This document shows positions 7,921-17,216 of a stretch of 64,000 nt of DNA, one piece after another. Numbering within the stretch: position 1 is the first letter of the stretch; every line of letters begins with the position of its first letter. Under the pieces are notes generated by a model. The model worked only from the letters and a program-made list of their open reading frames with translations. It ran no database searches and was not told the origin of the DNA. Source of the stretch: Microvirga vignae (GTDB lineage Bacteria > Pseudomonadota > Alphaproteobacteria > Rhizobiales > Beijerinckiaceae); the NCBI RefSeq assembly GCF_001017175.1, contig NZ_LCYG01000015.1:62001-126000 (forward strand), in the 5' to 3' direction. The translations under genes were made by a program, and so were the position numbers.

Positions 7921-8793
7921 TTATTGCATATAAGGGATGGATTCAGCTCTCAGCGGCCGCCACCCTGTGCTGAGGCGCTGCAAGGCTTCGAGTTCCACCG
8001 GATCGTGGCTGCAGAAGATTCTCACGTCGCTGTAAGGGTCGTTGGCCAAGGCTCTGAGGCGCTCCTGGTTGTGGAGACGCAGGGGCCGGTCCTCCTCCAT
8101 CATGCGCTGATAGGCAAGAAGCCCCGGGGTGCAGGACGGCTCCTCGTCCATCTCATGACGATGGAAATAGGCATCGCCCGCATTGAGCAGCCAGCCTTCC
8201 GGCGTGTCGATGGCAATGCCGGCGTGGCCCATCGTGTGGCCGGGCAACGGAATCATCAGGATCTCGGGCGGCAAGCCGTTGAGATCGCGCACGGAGCCGA
8301 AGCCGAACCATTGCTCTCCCGACGGATCGTAGAAGTGCCAGTCGCGTACGCCATCCCATTGTTCGGGACGGTAGCGACGGCGATGAATGAAGCCTTGGCG
8401 CACCTCGGCCTCTTCCACTTCGGCGCGCAGCACATGCACCGTCGCCTCGGGAAAATCCTCCAGGCCGCCCGCATGGTCGAAGTCGAGATGCGTGAGCACG
8501 ATGTGACGCACATCCCGGGGCGAGAATCCCAAGCTCCTGACCTGCTCCAGGGCGGTGTAGCGATGATCCAGCTGGATGCGATTGACACGGACGAAAAGCG
8601 GGCTGATCCGCTCGTAAGGATCCTCCACGTCGCGGGAGCCGATCCCCGTATCGACGAGGACAAGCCCGTGGCGGTCCGTCTCGATCAGCTGGCAATGACA
8701 CACGAGCTGCCCGGTCAGACCTCGGCTCACGCCATCCCAGAGCTTGCCGCCCAGGGGGCACATGCAACCGCAATTGAGATGGTGAATGCGCAT
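7921..8793 (-). CDS. Metallo-beta-lactamase-fold hydrolase (AHL-lactonase-like)
   Basis: 290 residues. The dizinc motif THLDFDHAGG (His102, Asp104, Asp106, His107) and a later PLPGHTMGHAG histidine mark the MBL fold. The overall layout, with ligands after an N-terminal LVDTGIG strand, resembles the N-acyl-homoserine lactonase group (AttM/AiiB), but many members of that group hydrolyse other esters or lactones, so quorum quenching is only a possibility. The N-terminus MRIHHLNCGCMCPLGG is Cys-rich. It stands alone, with no luxI/luxR genes nearby. Confidence 0.85.
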   Translation of the reverse strand: MRIHHLNCGCMCPLGGKLWDGVSRGLTGQLVCHCQLIETDRHGLVLVDTGIGSRDVEDPYERISPLFVRVNRIQLDHRYTALEQVRSLGFSPRDVRHIVLTHLDFDHAGGLEDFPEATVHVLRAEVEEAEVRQGFIHRRRYRPEQWDGVRDWHFYDPSGEQWFGFGSVRDLNGLPPEILMIPLPGHTMGHAGIAIDTPEGWLLNAGDAYFHRHEMDEEPSCTPGLLAYQRMMEEDRPLRLHNQERLRALANDPYSDVRIFCSHDPVELEALQRLSTGWRPLRAESIPYMQ

Positions 8794-8864
8794 GGCGGGC
8801 CTCGCTGACAGGACAGAGCGAAACCCTAACGCCGGAGTTGAGGAGAATGTTCGAATCCCTCCGC

Positions 8865-9200
8865 CTAGCGCTCCTTGCGGCAGGCGAAAGGCGGGAAGGT
8901 GCTCGCGGTTCCGGCATTCATGGCGGCGACCACCATCATGTTCGCGAGCGCCAGTTCCTCAGAGGACCGGGGACACACATCGGCCTTAGTCGTGCAGCCG
9001 GAGGACAGGAAGGCTTCGTGCCGGTCGAGGAATTCCTGTCCCAGCCCCTTCCTGCCCGTCCGCGCAAGAGCGTCGGACCAGGCTTTCTTATAGCGGGCGC
9101 ATTTGACCTCGGGCCAGCTCGGCTCCTGCGCGGAAGCGCCGACATTCAAGCCGGCCAGCATCCCTATGAGAACAACAAGTGCTGTGATCGAGCGGCCCAT
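8865..9200 (-). CDS. Small exported protein of unknown function
   Basis: 111 residues from the ATG at 9200 (GAGG upstream). A Sec signal peptide (GRSITALVVLIGMLAGLNVGASA, cleavage near residue 24) is followed by a soluble domain with three cysteines (VKCARYKKAW, SSGC, VCPRS) and one near the C-terminus (PFACRKE), suggesting disulfides in the periplasm. Spacing to the upstream topoisomerase gene is only about 55 bases on the same strand, so they may share a transcript. I do not recognise the family. Confidence 0.75.
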   Translation of the reverse strand: MGRSITALVVLIGMLAGLNVGASAQEPSWPEVKCARYKKAWSDALARTGRKGLGQEFLDRHEAFLSSGCTTKADVCPRSSEELALANMMVVAAMNAGTASTFPPFACRKER

Positions 9201-9256
9201 CTCATCCTCACCTTCGCCGATGCGATGGAGCATGGAGAAGGATGAGGGTCAAGGTG

Positions 9257-10426
9257 TCACGCGCGCATCTCGGACTGGCTTGTGCCCTGCTTCTTGGCCG
9301 CCGTCGTGCGGCGGCTCTTCGCGGGCTTCTTCGCCTGCTGCTCGACCTCACGGGACAACCGCTCCTGCAGCAGGGTCAGCACCGCCGCTTCCTCCGGCCT
9401 CAGGGACGGCAGATCCTCGCGCAGCTCGGTCTCGATCTCCTCCTTGATCTCGAGAAGCAGGCTGCCTTCGAGATAGCAGGAGAACACCTCCGGATGCACA
9501 TAGCACTTGCGACAGATCGTGGGCGTGTTGCCGAGGCGCGCGGAGACCTGCTCGATGGCCGCACGAATGTTCTTCTTGGCCTTGGCCTCGCTGTCGAACT
9601 GCTCGAACTCGGCGAGCGCCAGGGCCGCGAGCACGGTGCCCGCCCAGGTGCGGAAATCCTTGGCCGTGATGTCGCGCCCCGTGATCTCCTTGAGGTAAGC
9701 GTTCACGTCCGAGGACGTGATCGATTGCTGCTCGCCGTTCTCGTCCAGATACTGGAACAGATCCTGCCCCGGCAGGTCCTGGCAGGCCTTCACGATCTTC
9801 GCGACACGACGATCCTTCACTCGCAGTTTCCAGGTCTTGCCGCTCTTGCCCTTGAACTGGAAGCGCAGCTCGCTGCCATCCACCGTCACATGCGGATCGC
9901 GCAAGGTGGTGAGGCCATAGCTCTTGTTCTGTTTGGCGTAGTCTTCGTTGCCGACGCGGATCAGCGTGTTTTCGAGAAGATGCACCACCGTCGCCAGCAC
10001 CTTCTCGCGCGGCAGGCCACGCCGGCTCATATGCTCGTCGATGGTGTTGCGGATCTCAGGCAGGCCTTTGGCGAATTCGAGCATGCGCTCGTATTTCGTG
10101 CCCTCCCGCACTTCGCGGAAAGCAGGGTGATAGCGGTATTGCTTGCGCCCCTTCACGTCACGCCCCGTCGCCTGGATGTGACCGTTCGCCTTGGGGCAGA
10201 TCCACACATCCGTATAGGCGGGCGGAATGGCGAGCGACCTGATGCGATCGAGCGTCTCCTTGTCCTCGACCTTCTTCCCGTCGGGATGCAGATAGGTGAA
10301 TCCCTTGCCGGACTTCCTGCGCCGGATGCCGGGCTCCTCGTCGGAGACATAAATCAACCCCGCCGTTTCGGCGGCGTCGCGCGGATCGACGATCGTGTCG
10401 TTGGAGGAGTTCGGGTCCAGCAGCAT
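9257..10426 (-). CDS. DNA topoisomerase IB (poxvirus/eukaryotic type)
   Basis: 389 residues from the ATG at 10426; a TTG at 10456 would overlap the preceding stop and add ten residues. Type IB enzymes relax supercoils through a 3'-phosphotyrosine intermediate. The N-terminal DNA-binding part (GKGFTYLHPDGKKV, IPPAYTDVWICP) precedes the catalytic core with RVGNEDYA, the KDFRTWAGT block and the active tyrosine in RKCYVHPEVF (about residue 309). The C-terminus is Lys/Arg-rich. It lies directly after the SemiSWEET gene on the same strand, a pairing without obvious functional logic. Confidence 0.93.
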   Translation of the reverse strand: MLLDPNSSNDTIVDPRDAAETAGLIYVSDEEPGIRRRKSGKGFTYLHPDGKKVEDKETLDRIRSLAIPPAYTDVWICPKANGHIQATGRDVKGRKQYRYHPAFREVREGTKYERMLEFAKGLPEIRNTIDEHMSRRGLPREKVLATVVHLLENTLIRVGNEDYAKQNKSYGLTTLRDPHVTVDGSELRFQFKGKSGKTWKLRVKDRRVAKIVKACQDLPGQDLFQYLDENGEQQSITSSDVNAYLKEITGRDITAKDFRTWAGTVLAALALAEFEQFDSEAKAKKNIRAAIEQVSARLGNTPTICRKCYVHPEVFSCYLEGSLLLEIKEEIETELREDLPSLRPEEAAVLTLLQERLSREVEQQAKKPAKSRRTTAAKKQGTSQSEMRA

Positions 10427-10452
10427 GGTTTGCCTTGCTTGAGAAGCAGAGG

Positions 10453-10782
10453 TCAACCGGACTGCGCCATGCCCGGTTCCCTGCGTGATGCGGACGCATC
10501 TCTTCCCGCGCGGGCGTCCTGCCGGTCGTTACGGATCTTCAGGGCAAGAATGGCGCCGCTTAAAGCCAGACTCAGCAGGTTGAAGACGATGAGCGGCATG
10601 GCGCCGATAAGAAAGCCGTAAGTCGACCATAGAACGAAGGCGGTGACGGTCACCATGTACATCCGCTTGGAGATCGCCGCCGTATCGCGCTCCCGCCAGG
10701 CCTTGAGCACCTGCGGAACGAAACTCGCCGTCGAGAGAATTCCCGCAACGGTGGCCAGGATCGTCGGCAACCACTCACTCAT
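10453..10782 (-). CDS. SemiSWEET-type PQ-loop small sugar transporter
   Basis: 109 residues with three predicted membrane helices. The PQ motif (TASFVPQVLKAWRERDTAAIS) and the FVLWSTYG segment are those of bacterial SemiSWEETs, which dimerise to form a passive sugar channel. The tail after residue 90 is charged and dispensable-looking. Its stop touches the start region of topoisomerase IB, suggesting one transcript. Substrate cannot be read from the sequence. Confidence 0.88.
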   Translation of the reverse strand: MSEWLPTILATVAGILSTASFVPQVLKAWRERDTAAISKRMYMVTVTAFVLWSTYGFLIGAMPLIVFNLLSLALSGAILALKIRNDRQDARAGRDASASRREPGMAQSG

Positions 10783-10887
10783 TCGCGCCTCCTTTCCAGG
10801 CCGAGTGCAACGGGCTCACGAAATGGGTGGTTCCCTCGGAGGGCCCGGACCGTTAGAACGGCACGGCTTATTCATTTTAGGTTTCCC

Positions 10888-12033
10888 TTGCCCGATCCTT
10901 CCAACCTCTCAGGCCGCAAGCTCGTCTTCATCGTCACCGAGGACTGGTTCTTCGCCTCCCATTTTCTGCCGATGGCGCGGGCCGCGCGCGAGCTGGGGCT
11001 CGAGGTTGCGGTCGTCACCCGCGTGCGTGCGCATCAGGAGGTGATCGAGGCCACGGGCGCACGGGTGGTTCCGCTCGAGGCCGAACGGCGCAGCATCAAT
11101 CCCATGAAGGCCGGATATGCCGCAGGCCAGCTCGCCGCGATCCTGAAGGACGAGAGGGCCGACATCGTCCATTGCATCGCATTGAAGAGCATCCTGGTCG
11201 GAGGCTTTGCCGCAACGCTCGCCGGAATCGGCCGCCGGGTTTATGCGCTCACGGGCCTCGGCTTCCTCGGAGCCAGAACGGACCACATCGGACGCCTGTC
11301 GCAACGAGCCGTCCGGCTGCTGGTCCGCGGCCTCGAAACGAAGAAGACCCGTTATCTCTTCGAGAACACGGACGACCCCAGGCTCCTCGGCCTCGATCCG
11401 ACCGGCCCCAACGTCACCGTTGTCGGAGGCGCGGGTATCGACCCTGAAGCTCTCAAACCCTCGCCCCTGCCCCCGCAGCCGCCGCTGAAGATTGCCCTCG
11501 TCGCCCGCATGCTCTGGTCGAAAGGCGTCGATCTCGCCGTCGAGGCTTTGCGCGCGGCCCGAGCGAAGGGAGCGGCCATCGAGCTGTCCCTCTATGGCGC
11601 GCCCGATCCGTCCAATCCGAAGGCCATTCCGGAAGGAACCCTGAGGGCCTGGAGCGCGGAACCGGGCGTCTCCTGGCATGGCGCGACGCGGGACATTTCC
11701 GCCGTCTGGCGCGATCACCACGTCGCCTGCCTGCCCTCCCGAGGCGGCGAGGGCCTGCCTCGCATGCTCCTCGAAGCGGCCGCTTGCGGCCGGGCCATCG
11801 TCACCACCGATGTCCCCGGCTGCCGCACCCTGGTGCGCAACGGCGTGGAGGGTTTCGTCGTCGCGCCCAATGATGCGACGGCGCTGAGCGAAGCCTTTCT
11901 GTCCCTCGCCAACGATCCGGCACTCGCCGCACGCATGGGCGAGGCGGCGCGCACCCGCGTTCTCGATGGCTTCACGGAACGGGATGTGATGGAAAGCGTC
12001 AAACGGCTTTACGCCTCGATGCTGAGCTCATGA
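10888..12033 (+). CDS. Glycosyltransferase family 4 (group 1)
   Basis: 381 residues, TTG start at 10888. The two-Rossmann GT-B layout is visible: an N-terminal acceptor domain (KLVFIVTEDWFFASHFLPMA) and a C-terminal nucleotide-sugar domain with KIALVARMLWSKGVDLAVEA and the donor-binding SRGGEGLPRMLLEAAACG motif with its conserved Glu. Such enzymes add sugars to lipid carriers or polysaccharides; donor and acceptor are not evident. Its stop overlaps the start of the methyltransferase gene (ATGA), so the two are translationally coupled. No other polysaccharide genes are adjacent. Confidence 0.88.
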   Translation: MPDPSNLSGRKLVFIVTEDWFFASHFLPMARAARELGLEVAVVTRVRAHQEVIEATGARVVPLEAERRSINPMKAGYAAGQLAAILKDERADIVHCIALKSILVGGFAATLAGIGRRVYALTGLGFLGARTDHIGRLSQRAVRLLVRGLETKKTRYLFENTDDPRLLGLDPTGPNVTVVGGAGIDPEALKPSPLPPQPPLKIALVARMLWSKGVDLAVEALRAARAKGAAIELSLYGAPDPSNPKAIPEGTLRAWSAEPGVSWHGATRDISAVWRDHHVACLPSRGGEGLPRMLLEAAACGRAIVTTDVPGCRTLVRNGVEGFVVAPNDATALSEAFLSLANDPALAARMGEAARTRVLDGFTERDVMESVKRLYASMLSS

Positions 12034-12680
12034 TCACGGATTCTTTCGCCTTCATCCGCGCCGAAACACGGCTTCTGCCCGTACCTCACACGCCGGAACT
12101 CTCGCTCTACGTGGCCGACGAGGCGACGGAGCTGTGGCACCGTACGGAGGAGGAATTGGGCGAGATCGGCCTGCCTCCGCCCTTCTGGGCCTTCGCCTGG
12201 GCCGGCGGACAGGCACTGGCCCGCTACATCCTCGACCATCCCGAAACCGTGCGCGGACGACGCATTCTCGACTTCGCATCAGGCTCGGGCCTCGTGGCGA
12301 TCGCGGCCATGAGGGCGGGCGCCGCCGAGGTCATCGCCTGCGATATCGACAGCTTCGCCATCGCCGCAATCCAGCTCAACGCCGAGGCGAACAGCGTCAC
12401 CGTCACGCCCGTTCAGACGGATCTGATCGGGCAGGATCAGGGATGGGACACCGTTCTGGCGGGCGACATCTGCTACGAGCGCGATCTCGCGGAACGGGTC
12501 ACGGATTGGCTGTTCGCCTTGAGCCGGAAGGGCGCCACCGTTCTCATCGGCGATCCGGGCCGCAGCTACCTTCCCAAGGAGCGGCTCGAAAGGCTCGAGG
12601 TCTACGAGGTTCCGGTCACGCGGACCCTCGAGGATGCCGAGATCAAGAAAACCAGCGTCTGGCGATTCCGGGACGGGTAA
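12030..12680 (+). CDS. Class I SAM-dependent methyltransferase, ETFB-lysine-methyltransferase-like
   Basis: 216 residues. The SAM motif is DFASGSGLVAIAA, with the acidic ribose-binding segment ACDID and a post-motif LAGDICYE. The upstream LPPPFWAFAWAGGQALARYI block is typical of the group containing protein lysine methyltransferases acting on the beta subunit of electron-transfer flavoprotein, which has alphaproteobacterial members. Assignment to that exact substrate is inference by similarity from memory. It overlaps the glycosyltransferase by four bases. Confidence 0.8.
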   Translation: MITDSFAFIRAETRLLPVPHTPELSLYVADEATELWHRTEEELGEIGLPPPFWAFAWAGGQALARYILDHPETVRGRRILDFASGSGLVAIAAMRAGAAEVIACDIDSFAIAAIQLNAEANSVTVTPVQTDLIGQDQGWDTVLAGDICYERDLAERVTDWLFALSRKGATVLIGDPGRSYLPKERLERLEVYEVPVTRTLEDAEIKKTSVWRFRDG

Positions 12681-12709
12681 CCATCCTCGGCCGGAGCGCT
12701 GCTCCTTCC

Positions 12710-12820
12710 CGTCATGGCCGTCCCCGGACTCGATTCGGGATCAGTCCCGGCCATCCACGTCTTTGGCAACCGTCGCGGCGGAAGACGTGGATCCCCGGCC
12801 CAAGGCCGGGGATGACGGGG
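12710..12820 (+). repeat. Family 2 palindromic repeat (copy a, full)
   Basis: GTCATGGCCGTCCCCGGACT ... CCACGTCTT, a short centre, then GACGTGGATCCCCGG ... CCGGGGATGACGG. The two halves are inverted relative to each other and each contains a smaller palindrome. It lies in the gap before ispG, which otherwise holds no gene. Confidence 0.85.
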
Positions 12821-13001
12821 CGGATGTCGCTCCCGGCCGGAGCGTCAGCGGAGGGGAGGAAATCCATAGCATTGTGGTTGTGAGCGGATCCCCTTCCCCG
12901 CCTCTGCAGGCCTGCTGATCATGCCGCGCTTGACGCGAAGGGCTTTTGGCATCAGCTAAACGGCGACGGCCTGATCCCGAACGGCCGCCGTGGATTGCAG
13001 C

Positions 13002-14279
13002 ATGTCCTTGATGTCCCCTTCCCCTGAAGCCGCTCCCCTCGCAGGCCCCGCCCCGCGCCACCGCACAATGGGCGTGCGGGTCGGCTCCGTGACGGTCGGC
13101 GGCGGCGCACCGATCGTCGTCCAGTCGATGACCAACACGGATACGGCGGATGTGGATTCCACCGTCGCCCAGGTGGCGGCGCTCAGCAGGGCCGGTTCGG
13201 AACTCGTGCGCATCACGGTGGATCGGGACGAGGCGGCGGCGGCGGTGCCGAAGATCCGCGAGCGCCTCGACCGCCTGGGCGTGACCGTGCCGCTCGTGGG
13301 CGATTTCCACTATATCGGCCACCAGCTGCTGGCCGATCATCCGGCCTGTGCGGAAGCCCTCGACAAGTACCGCATCAATCCCGGCAATGTGGGCTTCAAG
13401 GAGAAGAAGGACCGTCAGTTCGGGACAATCGTCGAAATGGCAATCAGGCACGGCAAGGCCGTGCGCATCGGTGCGAACTGGGGTTCTCTCGACCAGGAGC
13501 TTCTCACCCACCTGATGAACGAGAACGCGGCTTCCGCGAACCCGCGCGACATGCGCTGGGTGACGCGCGAGGCGATGATCCAGTCCGCCCTACTCTCCGC
13601 GGCCCGCGCGGAGGAGATCGGTCTGGGCAAGGACCGCATCATTCTGTCCGCCAAGGTCTCGGCGGTGCAGGACCTGATCGCCGTCTATCAGGAACTGGCC
13701 CGCCGTTCCGATTACGCGATTCATCTGGGCCTCACCGAAGCCGGCATGGGGACGAAGGGTATCGTGGCCTCTTCCGCTGCCATCGGCATCCTGCTGCAGC
13801 AGGGCATCGGCGACACGATCCGTTATTCCCTCACGCCCGAGCCGGGCGGCGACCGCACGCTCGAGGTGAAGACGGCGCAGGAATTGCTCCAGACCATGGG
13901 TTTTCGCACCTTCGTGCCGCTGGTCGCGGCCTGTCCGGGCTGCGGGCGCACGACGTCGTCCGTGTTCCAGGAGCTCGCGCGGGATATCCAGAACTGGATT
14001 TCCACCTCCATGCCCGAGTGGCGGCGCATCTATCCCGGCGTCGAGAACCTGAACGTGGCCGTGATGGGCTGCATCGTGAACGGTCCCGGCGAGTCGAAGC
14101 ACGCCAATATCGGCATTTCACTGCCCGGTACGGGCGAGCAGCCAGCCGCGCCCGTCTTCATCGACGGAAGGAAAGCTATGACGTTACGCGGTCCGACGCT
14201 CGCCCAGGATTTCCAGAAGATCGTGCTCGACTACATCGAGAAGACCTATGGTCAACCGGGACGCGATGCTGCCGAATAA
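13002..14279 (+). CDS. ispG: 4-hydroxy-3-methylbut-2-enyl-diphosphate synthase
   Basis: 425 residues from the ATG at 13002; a GTG at 12990 is an alternative. IspG converts methylerythritol cyclodiphosphate to HMBPP in the MEP isoprenoid pathway using a [4Fe-4S] cluster fed by flavodoxin or ferredoxin. The N-terminal TIM-barrel begins [20 protein letters not shown]; cluster ligands are in [11 protein letters not shown] and [16 protein letters not shown]. The longer length than E. coli (372) reflects the usual alphaproteobacterial insert. It supplies the precursors used by the polyprenyl synthase at 18972-19898. Confidence 0.96.
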   Translation: MSLMSPSPEAAPLAGPAPRHRTMGVRVGSVTVGGGAPIVVQSMTNTDTADVDSTVAQVAALSRAGSELVRITVDRDEAAAAVPKIRERLDRLGVTVPLVGDFHYIGHQLLADHPACAEALDKYRINPGNVGFKEKKDRQFGTIVEMAIRHGKAVRIGANWGSLDQELLTHLMNENAASANPRDMRWVTREAMIQSALLSAARAEEIGLGKDRIILSAKVSAVQDLIAVYQELARRSDYAIHLGLTEAGMGTKGIVASSAAIGILLQQGIGDTIRYSLTPEPGGDRTLEVKTAQELLQTMGFRTFVPLVAACPGCGRTTSSVFQELARDIQNWISTSMPEWRRIYPGVENLNVAVMGCIVNGPGESKHANIGISLPGTGEQPAAPVFIDGRKAMTLRGPTLAQDFQKIVLDYIEKTYGQPGRDAAE

Positions 14280-14374
14280 GGTGCATGGAACCCGGATCGA
14301 AATTCCGTTTTAAGCTCAAGCGCGATATGCTAGATGAGCCGCCGCGCCGGCGCTGACGGCCGCTGCACTCATTG

Positions 14375-14484
14375 GCGCATCGGGCGGAAAAGTGGATCCG
14401 GTTTTCCGCCCCGAACGATGCGCTCCCTGAGGAAGAGAGCATCGGATGGATCCCAAAAGTGGTGTCCACTTTTGGGTCCGAGAC
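14375..14484 (+). repeat. Family 1 double-hairpin repeat (copy C)
   Basis: GCGCATCGGGCGGAAAAGTG with its partner arm GTTTTCCGCC...CGATGCGC, linker, then CATCGGATGGATCCCAAAAG against CACTTTTGGGTCCGAG. It lies between ispG and kup. Confidence 0.88.
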
Positions 14485-14487
14485 TTA

Positions 14488-14541
14488 AAGAAGGGGCCGC
14501 CCTTCAAGAAGGGGCCGCCCTTCAAGAAGGGGCCGCCCTTC
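14488..14541 (+). repeat. Three perfect tandem 18-bp palindromic units
   Basis: The unit AAGAAGGGGCCGCCCTTC occurs three times without mismatch, immediately after the family 1 repeat. Each unit is itself a palindrome (GAAGGG / CCCTTC around GCCG). It sits 65 bases upstream of the kup start and could form alternative hairpins in the leader. Confidence 0.9.
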
Positions 14542-14605
14542 GTCGTTATTGCAGAGTGACTTGGAACAAGGGCGTCCGCGGGCTATCCGCAGCAGAAAAG
14601 CACCC

Positions 14606-16543
14606 ATGGCAGAACAACAAGCTGTCGCTCCCCGGCACGCCGATTCCGCGGCTCCGGAGGCTACCCTCCCCGAAGCTCATGCCCATACCCCCGGGGGCTT
14701 TTGGACGCTCATGCTCGGCGCCATCGGCGTCGTGTTCGGTGATATTGGCACGAGCCCGCTCTACGCCTTCAAGGAATCCGTCGCTGCCGCTGCGGCCGGT
14801 GCCCCTGTCACGCGAGACATCATTCTTGGTGTTCTGTCACTGATCCTGTGGTCGCTCGTTCTGGTGGTGACCATCAAATACGTCGTGATCCTGCTGCGTG
14901 CCGACAACAAGGGCGAAGGCGGAACCTTGACTCTTGTCGCCCTGGCGCAGCGCGCCGTCCGGCACAGGGGCGGCCTCGTGCTTGCGCTCGGCATCATGGG
15001 TGCCGGCCTCTTCTATGGCGACGCGGTTCTCACCCCTGCCATCTCGGTTCTCTCCGCAGTGGAAGGCCTGAAGCTCGTCGCACCCGATCTCGAATCCTAC
15101 GTGGTGCCGATCACTCTCGGAATTCTCGCGGCCCTCTTCGTCGTCCAGAGTCGCGGAACGGGCAAGGTCGCCTCCTTCTTCGGCCCCATCATGCTCGTGT
15201 GGTTCGCGGCGCTTGCCATCGCAGGCGGGATGCACATCGCCGACGATCCCACGGTTCTGACGGCCATCAACCCGCTTCACTGCATCAGCTTCTTCATCAA
15301 TCATCCGGCCGTATCGCTCGCCGTTCTGGGCGCCGTCTGTCTGTCGGTGACTGGCGCCGAGGCGCTCTATGCGGATCTCGGTCACTTCGGTGCCAAGCCG
15401 ATCCGCAGCGCATGGCTCTATCTCGTCTTCCCCGCGCTCGTGATCAATTACTTCGGCCAGGGCGCGATGGTGCTCGCCCATCCCGAAACGGCCGAGTCGC
15501 CGCTCTTCCACCTCGTGCCGGAATGGGCGCTGGTGCCCATGATCATCCTGGCGACGCTCGCCACCATCATCGCGAGCCAGGCCGTGATCACCGGCGCGTT
15601 CTCACTCACCCGTCAGGCGATCCAGCTCGGCCTTCTGCCGCGCTTCGAGATCCGCTTCACGTCGGAAACGCATCAGGGCCAGATCTATCTTCCGCGCGTC
15701 AACTGGATGCTGTTGTTCGGCGTCATCGTTCTCGTCCTGATCTTCGGCTCGTCGAGCAACCTGTCGCACGCTTACGGCGTGTCCGTGTTCGGTTCGATGT
15801 CGGTGGATGCGATCCTCGCCATCATCGTGATCTGGAAGGGCTGGCGCTGGTCGCTCGGCCTGACGCTCGCGATGATGCTGCCCTTCCTCTTCATCGATCT
15901 CGCCTTCTTCGGCGCCAACCTGCTGAAGCTGTTCACGGGCGGCTATGTGCCGGTGATCCTCGCTTCGGTTCTCATCGTCACCATGTGGACCTGGGTGAAG
16001 GGCACGAACATCCTCTTCGAGAAGACCCGCAAGATCGACGTGCCGCTGCTCGAGCTGGTGCAGATGCTCGAAAAGAGCCCGCCGCACCGGGTCAAGGGCA
16101 CCGCCGTCTTCCTCACGAGCGATCCCGACACCGCACCCGCAGCCCTTCTGCACAACCTCAAGCACAACAAGGTGCTGCACGAGAAGAACGTGATCCTGAC
16201 CGTGCGCAGCGAGGACATTCCGCGCGTGGAGGACGACGACCGTGTCGCCATCGAGCATGTGGGCGACTCGTTCTGGCGCATCCGCCTGAGCTACGGCTAC
16301 ATGGAAACGCCCAACATCCCGCGCGGTCTCGCAATCCTGCGCAAGCAGGGCTTCAAGTTCGACATCATGGCCACGTCGTTCTTCCTCTCGCGGCGCTCGA
16401 TCCGCCCGGCCAGCCAATCCGGCATGCCGCTCTGGCAGGACAAGGTGTTCATCAGCCTCGCCAAGTCGGCGAGCGACGCCACGGACTTCTTCCAGATCCC
16501 CACGGGGCGCGTGGTGGAAGTGGGCACGCAGGTCACCGTGTAA
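14606..16543 (+). CDS. kup: Low-affinity potassium uptake protein Kup
   Basis: 645 residues from the ATG at 14606; the frame extends upstream to TTG 14549 but that stretch ([11 protein letters not shown]) does not resemble the family. Kup is a K+/H+ symporter. A hydrophilic N-tail is followed by about 12 membrane segments in residues 25-440 and a cytoplasmic C-terminal domain. The diagnostic block [19 protein letters not shown] and [11 protein letters not shown] are intact. It is preceded by a repeat-rich leader and is apparently monocistronic. Confidence 0.96.
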   Translation: MAEQQAVAPRHADSAAPEATLPEAHAHTPGGFWTLMLGAIGVVFGDIGTSPLYAFKESVAAAAAGAPVTRDIILGVLSLILWSLVLVVTIKYVVILLRADNKGEGGTLTLVALAQRAVRHRGGLVLALGIMGAGLFYGDAVLTPAISVLSAVEGLKLVAPDLESYVVPITLGILAALFVVQSRGTGKVASFFGPIMLVWFAALAIAGGMHIADDPTVLTAINPLHCISFFINHPAVSLAVLGAVCLSVTGAEALYADLGHFGAKPIRSAWLYLVFPALVINYFGQGAMVLAHPETAESPLFHLVPEWALVPMIILATLATIIASQAVITGAFSLTRQAIQLGLLPRFEIRFTSETHQGQIYLPRVNWMLLFGVIVLVLIFGSSSNLSHAYGVSVFGSMSVDAILAIIVIWKGWRWSLGLTLAMMLPFLFIDLAFFGANLLKLFTGGYVPVILASVLIVTMWTWVKGTNILFEKTRKIDVPLLELVQMLEKSPPHRVKGTAVFLTSDPDTAPAALLHNLKHNKVLHEKNVILTVRSEDIPRVEDDDRVAIEHVGDSFWRIRLSYGYMETPNIPRGLAILRKQGFKFDIMATSFFLSRRSIRPASQSGMPLWQDKVFISLAKSASDATDFFQIPTGRVVEVGTQVTV

Positions 16544-16588
16544 CGCTTGCAAGTTGCCATTCCATCTCCGGAGTGGCAGCTTCCCGGC

Positions 16589-17137
16589 ATGACGATCACG
16601 CTCCTCCGTCCGTGCCTCGAATGGTTGCCGGCCTATGAACAGGCGCTCGTGCGAGGTTGGTCTCCCAATGCGGACAGCAACAATGGGCCGGAGCAATTGA
16701 TGGCACTCAGAGCCGACCCTGAGCGCTTTCTTGAAAAACTCTACGATAGCCCAACCGTCCGTCGGCCCGACGGGCGCGAAGTGCCGCGATTGCCTGCGCA
16801 TGATTTCTGGATCAGCGACGGCGAACTCTGCGGGCGGATCAGCTTCCGCTTCGAACGAGGCGTGAAGGAGCTCAAGCCGACGTCCTACGGCCATATCGGC
16901 TATTCCGTCGTGCCCTGGAAACGTCGTCGCGGCTATGCGACCGAGGCTCTGCGACAGATTCTCTTTGTTGCTTATGACGAGGGTTTCGCGCGGGTTCAGA
17001 TCACCTGCGACGATGATAACGAAGGCTCTCGCAAGGTGATCCTCGCCAATGGCGGCATTCCGGATGGCACCTTCCCGCACCTCACGCGACCGGGCCACCG
17101 GAAGCTCTCCTTCTGGGTGTCCACGCAGGCGCGCTGA
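16589..17137 (+). CDS. GNAT-family N-acetyltransferase
   Basis: 182 residues from the ATG at 16589; an in-frame TTG at 16547, just past the kup stop, is an alternative start. The acetyl-CoA pyrophosphate loop appears as VPWKRRRGYATEALR, with a following helix and a final beta strand (RKLSFWVSTQ). The length and layout match the RimJ/RimL-like or YjdJ-like small GNATs. Substrate unknown. It lies 45 bases after kup and 79 before the EamA gene on the same strand. Confidence 0.8.
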   Translation: MTITLLRPCLEWLPAYEQALVRGWSPNADSNNGPEQLMALRADPERFLEKLYDSPTVRRPDGREVPRLPAHDFWISDGELCGRISFRFERGVKELKPTSYGHIGYSVVPWKRRRGYATEALRQILFVAYDEGFARVQITCDDDNEGSRKVILANGGIPDGTFPHLTRPGHRKLSFWVSTQAR

Positions 17138-17216
17138 TCCCGGCATGCCTCGCAGCTTGCTTGACCGGGAATGCGATTGCCCCTAACCGACGCGCATTCC
17201 GTCGAGGACATCTCTC

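Noticed and set aside
7921-8793. Quorum-quenching locus
   Set aside because: Only the generic metallo-beta-lactamase motif supports it; no autoinducer synthase or receptor gene is nearby.
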